From: Verticillium longisporum
Taxonomy: Eukaryota > Ascomycota > Sordariomycetes > Glomerellales > Plectosphaerellaceae
DNA: 64,000 nt
NCBI GenBank assembly: GCA_019188255.1
Contig: JAETXT010000011.1
Span: forward strand, 1,364,001-1,428,000
Direction: 5' to 3'
Shown: in pieces, positions 57,759 to 64,000 of the stretch
Layout: each line of letters starts with the position of its first letter
Position numbering within the stretch: the first letter of the stretch is position 1
Made by a program: the position numbers and the translations under genes
The notes under the pieces: generated by a model
Told to the model about the DNA's origin: nothing
Databases searched by the model: none
The model's input: only the letters and a program-made list of their open reading frames with translations

Positions 57759-57764
57759 ACGCGT
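57759..57764 (+). promoter_or_regulatory. MluI cell-cycle box ACGCGT upstream of PRI2
   Basis: A perfect ACGCGT lies 169 bp before the ATG. MBF (Mbp1/Swi6) and its fungal relatives bind this site to activate DNA-replication genes at G1/S, so it suits a primase subunit. Confidence 0.6.
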
Positions 57765-57927
57765 CTCACCACGCTCGAAGCGCGTCTCTCTTTCTGTCCC
57801 TGTGACGACCTTGGCTCTTCACGGCCACGACACGACCACAACCACGACCACGACCTTTGCCATCACGTCGCTTCGCCTTTTCGAACAAGCCTCGTATCGC
57901 CCACGAAGCCTGTTGCAACCAGCCGTC

Positions 57928-59670
57928 ATGTTCCGACCAGATCACAACCGCATTGATGCCAAAAGGCGAAACATTGGCGACCATCGCAAGAAGCAGTTCG
58001 CTGAGGCTTCCCACAAGGAGCAAAAATACCCCCATCGCCTCAACTTCTACGCCGATGCACCCACGGCCGACATCACTCTGGAGCAGTTTGAACAATGGGC
58101 CATCGACAGACTACGAAGTGTGTCCCTCTCGGCCCGTTTTTGGCATCATTGTTTTTTTTTCGTTTTTTTGTTTTTTGCTGACCACAAGTTGCAGTCCTGG
58201 CCGAGCTTGAGGCATGCTCCTTTCGCAACAAGCCCCCCGCCGAGGTTGCCTCCCACATGAAGCCCCTCCTCGACAAGCTCCTCCCCCTCGAGTCGTCCTC
58301 CTCGCTGTCGAGTCATCTGTTCGCCCAGCCACAAAAGGACCACTTCAGCCACTTTATCCTACGTCTGGCCTTTTACTCGACCGAATACTTGCGCCGGCGC
58401 TTCTCCCGTGTCGAGACGATGCTGTTCCGCCTACGCTTCAACTCGGACGACCTCGCCGACCGGAATGCCTTTGTGGCCGGCCTCGAGCTCGACTGGTGGG
58501 AGACGGTCACCGAGGACGAGCGTGCCGCGCTCTCGTCCGAGCTCGCCGCCATGATGCCCGCACGCGCCAAGGCGAGCGGCAGCCACAACCCCGAGGACGA
58601 GACGTGGTTCAAGGTCGACTGGGCCCGCGTGCCCGAGCTCGTCGAGCAGAGGCGCGTGCTCCTGCGCGCCGGCAAGGCCTACGTGCCGGCGCGCGAGCAG
58701 GCGAGCATGGTGCTCGGCGAGTTCACGCAGCGGCTCGAGAAGCAGCTCGAGCTCACGGCGCGCGCGCTGCCGCGTCTCGACGAGGACGACCGCCTGACGC
58801 CCATCCTCGACCACCTCTCGAAGAACTTCATCACGCCCGACTCGGCCTACCTCTCGGGCACGACGTCGGCGGCCGGCCTCGGCGCCGACATGTCGGCGCG
58901 CAACGTCGACACCCTCGCGGCGGCGCACTTCCCGGCCTGCATGGCCCACCTGCACCGGTCGCTGCGCCGCGACGCCCACCTCAAGCACTACGGCCGGCTG
59001 CAGTACACGCTCTTCCTCAAGGGCATCGGCCTCTCGCTCGAGGAGTGCCTGCTCTTCTGGCGCCAGGGGTTCCGCAACATCACCGACGACGTCTTCAACA
59101 AGGAGTACCGCTACAACGTGCGCCACGTCTACGGCGACGTCGGCGGCGACGCCATCCGCCGCGGCGGCGGCTACAGCCCTTCAGCTGCCAGAAGATCCTG
59201 ACCGAGCACCCGCCCGGCCCCGGCGAGGCCCACGGCTGCCCCTACCGCCACTTTGACCTCGAGAACCTCAACGCCCTCATGGGCGGCATGGGCGTCACCG
59301 AGCGCGGCGTCCTGCAGGGTGTCAAGGAGGACAAGGAGAGCCAGAGGTTCCACATGGCGTGTAATCGGTATGTTTCTTTTCTCTCTCTCCTTTCTCTTTC
59401 TTGCTTCTGTCTTTCTCCCGATTTCTGCCTGGCTCTTCGGGACACCGGGCCAATAATATGGCTACTCGACGACTGAACCTTTGCTAACTCCCGCCCAGCG
59501 TGTTCGAGCACCTCCACAAGCAGGAAATCAAAAAGGCAAAGGACGACAGCGTCTTCACGTCGGCCCAGCTCGAGACGATTGTGCACCCGAACGAGTACTT
59601 CAAGAGGAGCTACCTGCTGAAGAACCTCGACAAGGCGCGGCAGGTGGACGTCAAGATGGAGGGTTCCTAG
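57928..59670 (+). CDS. PRI2: DNA primase large subunit (PRI2), one frameshift
   Basis: This iron-sulfur subunit of DNA polymerase alpha-primase helps the small subunit make RNA primers in the nucleus. Exons: 57928-58117, 58195-59367, 59499-59670, with introns of 77 and 131 nt. The protein begins MFRPDHNRIDAKRRNIG and contains LNFYADAPTADITLEQFEQW, RLRFNSDDLADRNAF, LKHYGRLQYTLFLKGIGLSLEECL and YRYNVRHVYGDVGGD. The four cluster cysteines are in FPACMAHLH, SCQKILTEHPPGP, HGCPYRHF and MACNRVFEHLH, with the family's 17- and about 40-residue spacings. At 59177-59181 one base is missing (GGGYSP to FSCQKIL): a CCCC run was probably read as CCC. Otherwise it is intact and complete, ending DVKMEGS. The promoter has cell-cycle boxes. 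Confidence 0.95.
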
Positions 59671-62640
59671 GCATAGGGCGTGTGCGTCGGGCGCTCCCGA
59701 GAGGGTCGTCGCGGCGCGGGCGGGGCGATGTGGTGTGCATGTTCTTTTTGGACGCGGGATATCTGGCATGATGACGGGGTTTAGCCTTTGGGAAGAGAGA
59801 ATGTCCGCGATTCGGACCGGATGGCGTTTTGGTCTTGTCATTGCGCAGCAAGGGATAGCATATGGATATTGGCTTTTTTTCATGTCGTTCCCGATGTTGC
59901 ATTTGTCCGTTTGCCTGGGACGATTATATTGCATCTTTTGACGATCATACGTACTTCGACCACTCCTTGATGTCCACTTGCGTACTTCGGCCGCCCCTTG
60001 ATGTGTCCACATGGGTACCAGACGTGCCCTTGAGATGCTGAATGGGCGGGTGTACCTGCAGGGCAATCGATGGTTGCACTTGATGTACTCTGGATCCTGA
60101 GGGCTTACGAACAGGCAGACGACAACAGTCCTTCGAACGGCGCAGGTGTCGGCCACAACATTCGAGCTCAGGGAACGATGGTCTACGTAGACGCCTCTTT
60201 CCAAAGACAAGCCATCAAGACGTCTATTAGAGACGGAGCATTCGTTTAGTCAATGGTGAAAACGTAACAGAAGCCCTTCGTAACCAACACACGGCACGCA
60301 CCTAGTCACGTCAGGCTGCAAGGTGCAGAAGGACGTTAGCCTCGCTGTTCCACCCAGAGGTTGTCGTATCGTGATGATCCGGGGAGCGCCCGTCTGGACG
60401 GATCGCTCGCTACGCTGAGAATACACTGGCAAGGTGTCCGGCTGGTCGCACACTAGAGGGGACCTGACAGCGAAGCCGCCTCCGTTGTGGTCGTCATGAC
60501 GAGGCCGGCCGACCTTTGTCAAGAATCAGGAGCTCACCGCATTCAACTTCACGCCACGCTTTGCGATGGATCGAATGGCCCTGCCCAGGAACCATCTGAA
60601 CATGCTATAAGCTACTGCAAGCCTCGATGCAGCCCGTCGCAGGCTGGATATCCAGGGTCCATCCCCGTGGACCCTTTCGACGCCGGGCACCAATCGTGGC
60701 TTGACCGCTTCAGTTTCGAGAAGGTCGACAAAAAAGGAGTAAAGGCCCGCATCTCACGGTCGAGACATGTCCTGCCCTTCCCGACAAGACGGACGGCCTA
60801 AGAGGCACGACTGCACGATGAGGTCATGCCGTCAGCATTCAACCCCTCGTCCCGAAGGCGCCAAGCGCGCCGGCCTTCCTCGTCCTCTTCTTTATTCGTC
60901 TCTGTCTCCCCTTTCTCGCAACGCCAGCAGCGCGGGTCGCGGGGCCTTGTTTGAAGGGCCAAAGGGAGGAGACCCAGGCGTGTGCCGTGGCGAAAATCGA
61001 ACGTCCAGCCAGCCAGCCGGTTCTCTTCTCCCCTCCGTTCCGCGGAGGAACAGGCGTGAACGTCAGGGTCCAGCCCGCTCGTGCGTCATCCCCCCCAGGG
61101 TCGTGATATCGTCGGACGTTCTAGACCGCGCGTAGGCCGTCCAGAACCGGGCGGGCGGGGGGAAGGGGCCCAGAGCCCACGCCGCGCCGGAGGGCCAGTC
61201 CGGTGCTGGCTTGTTGGTCCGGTCTGCGCCTGTAACCTTGGACGGCAACTGGCAACTGGCGACCTGTTTTGTTTGCTGATGCCCTGGCCTTCTCGACTTG
61301 CATGTTGACAGGCTGCGGGGAGAGCAAGGGTGACGGCCACGGATAGCTGGACAGAGACGGGGGTCCTGGTCCAGAACAACCAAAATTTTCCTTGCCTTTC
61401 ACTGCGTTGCAACTTTCTTACGTCGTGATACTGGCAGACATCATCTCCACAACACGGTGGGAGCCGCCCTTTCGAGCCGAGCAGGGCAGCGCGTTCGGAC
61501 GGATGACCACATCCAGCATGGAGCACCCTCCAGGCTGGCCGGAGAATGGGACGCTCGTCTGTGCCCCGGATTCATGGGCATTGCCACGCGGGATCATCGC
61601 AACTTAATCTGCCCGCTGTACCCCTCTACCAAGCTCCGACTTGTGATCCATGCCACGGGGTGCAGCACGTCACGAGCACAGCACGATCCCTTGGTGCAGG
61701 CTCTTGACACACGTCAAATGGAAAATCGACTGCCGCTGACGATGGGCGCTCTGTCTCGTCTGTTTCTTCCTGTCACCAATGCAAAGGCGACGCCAGCGAG
61801 AAAGAGCCCTGCATTGCGTCGCACGGCACAATGACATTGCCATGCATGGGCTAGCGCGCGCCGACGTGCTTGGCTGTGTGTGTTGATCCTCCCCACCACC
61901 ACCAGTGGGCCGCCGCGGCAAGAGGGTGCGAATAGCATCACAAGCAAGTCTTGGTGTCGACAGACAGGAATGAGGACAGAAAGAAGGGCCAGAGACAGCA
62001 TGCAAGTTGAGTGATCGGCGGACCGTGACGAGCTCGTGCGTCGTGTGTGCGAGTACGGTACCTGCGGGCGAAAGCTTGTTGCCTCATGATGAGACCACAC
62101 GCCCAATGCATGCACGAGGTGTCGTCTTGGCAATCTCGATCCAGGGAAGGGTTGGCGTGTGCAGAGCGTACTGAGAGAGAGGACAGAAACAAAAAAAAAA
62201 CTTGCTCGTGAGAAGGACAGACCGGCTCCGAGGGTGCCGGCGCACGACTCGTGCCCTTGCTTCCAAGATGCCGTTCGACACAACTTCCCTCTGCAGTGCA
62301 CCCGCAAGAGTCAAAGGCAGGAGGCAGGTCGCGACGTCGCGCTCCCCTCCTCCATCCATCGCCCACCTCTCTCGCTGGTGCGCAGTGAAGGGGACACGTC
62401 TGCTCTGGATACATGTCGCGGGGCCACAGGTCCGCCCGATGGTGGGATGCAGATGCAGAGAGACACCGGGATGAATCGTAAACCGCTCCTTTCTTTTTGT
62501 TTCTTCTTTTCTTTTTTTCTTCTTCCGTTCTGCTTGAGGCCACACCGATTTCTTCTTGTGCTGGAGCCAAGGGGATAACAAATCTAGGTACGAGCACCGC
62601 CGGCAGTGGCGTGCCCCGCTGTCGAGGGATGTAGTTTAGG

Positions 62641-62710
62641 GGACCTTCCCCTACGGACCCTCCCCTACAGACCCTCCCCTACGGACCCTCCCCTACGGAC
62701 CCTCCCCTAC
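62641..62710 (+). repeat. 14-bp minisatellite, five copies
   Basis: Five near-identical copies of GGACCCTCCCCTAC, with two single-base variants, followed by a partial sixth. Confidence 0.9.
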
Positions 62711-63497
62711 GGACCCCATTCAGCAAGGCTGGCGCTGGCGGCGCTTCGTACCAGCGGCCGACCCCCGAGAATAGAAACAGGCGCTGCACCTAGACACGAC
62801 GGGCACGACAGCACTGCGCGACAGGCCTGGAGCTCTCGCCATCGGTCGCTGAAAGGAGCGACCACGGCAGCAAGGAGCGACCACGGCAGCAAGGATCCTG
62901 CTGACCGTATCTGTCTCTGCCCGCCTCTGTCTCAGAAACGAATGGAGGGTGTGTCGACATCTACCGTTACGGCTGCTCTGATGGAAGGGTCCACGCAGGG
63001 GTGCGCGGGAGCACAGGAACAATAGAAACAGTGGCAGCGCAGCCTCAGCCACCACCGCCCGTGGACGCGCAGATGCGAGGCTCTATTTCTGTCCTGTACA
63101 TAGGTAATATACACACCCGTCCGTCAGGCCACCTCACGGCGCAGGGCTCTGTTGCGGCAGCATTTCGCCGGTGAACAGGGTCTCGCCGGGATGAGCAGGC
63201 AGCACCTATTCGCAAACAGGGCGGGGGGGTGGGCGTGACGTGTCCTGTTGCTCATGGAATTACATGCTCTGAACAAACAATGACAATGGCACGAAAAAAA
63301 CATGGGCAGGAAAGTAAAACGCTTGCCCTCCCAAGTCCAAACCATGTTAAGATTTGAATGCCACCGTTGATGTGAAGATCTCTCCGTTGTACCTAGTCAT
63401 ACGCGGGCGTGCCAGAGAACGATCCACCTGCAGCACAGCCTCCTCGTCGTCTTGCCTTTTGCCGTGCAGCCAGCTCGCGAACTATGCGCCGTCTGTC

Positions 63498-63552
63498 GGG
63501 CTGGGCTGCTGGGGGGCTGGGCTGCTGGGCTGCTGGGCTGCTGGGCTGCTGG
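63498..63552 (+). repeat. GCTGGGCT tandem repeat
   Basis: A run of GGGCTGCTG-type units with period 8 to 9, typical slippage sequence in a non-coding stretch. Confidence 0.85.
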
Positions 63553-64000
63553 CATGTAGAGTACGACTGATGCGATGCGAAAATGCCCCCCCGCGCGTGT
63601 TTCATCACCGTGGAGCCTGGATGTGGTGATCCCTGGGGATCCGGAGGGAGCCCGTTTTGATCTGCAGCACGTCAAAGTTTTTTTTTTCTTCTCCCTCACT
63701 TTTCGTTTGTAGGGGAGCCTCTTCTGACAAAGCCAAATTCTGCTCAAACTCAGTGGCCTCATTGCGCGGGTCAGGGAGATGAGGTGGAAAGGGAGCAGGG
63801 GGGCCTGTTTGGGTGCCTGGTGACTCCATGCTCGGATCTGGCGATGGCTCGTGGTGAGGTTTGTCAGCGGTGCTCGACGCAAAGTGTAAGGTAGTACTGA
63901 CTGCCTGCTGGGCACCTAGGGCCTGTCCTTTGTTGTGCGCGGGTCGGGACACAAACATGCCAGGACATGGGACGCGGCTTGGGCGTCGCCGCTGGTTGCA

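Larger units (their letters stand above)
52602..57927. other. Gene-poor region of 5.3 kb with a MITE and the PRI2 promoter
   Basis: No intact gene is seen. At 52694-53540 on the minus strand there are broken protein-like fragments that may be a decayed gene. The MITE at 57246-57573 and the PRI2 promoter elements at 57676-57764 are listed separately. Confidence 0.5.
59671..64000. other. Gene-poor right end of the window, 4.3 kb
   Basis: I find no supportable gene. Open frames on both strands (for example minus 61938-62597 and 63397-63958) have compositions of translated non-coding DNA. Simple tandem repeats at 62641-62710 and 63498-63552 are listed separately; a 17-bp direct duplication lies near 62856-62895. 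Confidence 0.5.

Noticed and set aside
59671..64000. A metabolic or secondary-metabolite cluster at the right end
   Set aside because: No frame in this stretch shows an enzyme motif.

Overview
The window is nuclear DNA of a filamentous ascomycete, most likely a Sordariomycete. The evidence is short (46-211 nt) GT-AG introns with CTAAC/CTGAC-like branch points, GC-rich coding sequence, mitochondrial presequences on ILV3 and ClpP, a kinesin-14, a TeaR-type prenylated protein, and a Clr5-domain protein. I cannot fix genus or species from sequence alone.

Layout. 1-16.6 kb is a dense housekeeping block: a RhoGEF-like protein (5' cut by the window edge), a mitochondrial protein of unknown function, mitochondrial ClpP, ILV3 (dihydroxyacid dehydratase), a LOA1/VPS66-like acyltransferase, kinesin-14 and a conserved protein of unknown function. 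17.4-19.5 kb holds two tandem minus-strand genes for small secreted proteins that share a C-terminal CX3C...CX3C motif and one intron position. 20.3-29.1 kb has a frameshifted thioesterase-like hydrolase, a large dynamin-like/SLIP-GC-like GTPase and a J-domain protein. A gene-poor 5.7 kb follows, then a metallophosphoesterase, TeaR, a tRNA-Arg with intron, a protein kinase with a degenerate activation segment, and a Clr5-domain protein (47.6-49.5 kb). The rest is gene-poor except for a small spliced gene at 52.1 kb and PRI2, the DNA primase large subunit, at 57.9-59.7 kb.

Themes. Several genes concern polarity and the cytoskeleton (RhoGEF-like, kinesin-14, TeaR), but they are scattered and show no sign of a functional cluster. 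Two non-autonomous inverted-repeat elements (36977-37232 and 57246-57573) belong to one family; the second sits just upstream of PRI2. Five otherwise well-conserved genes carry nine single-base frameshifts, nearly all at short homopolymers, which points to consensus errors in the assembly rather than to gene decay. The most novel item is the tandem secreted CX3C pair.
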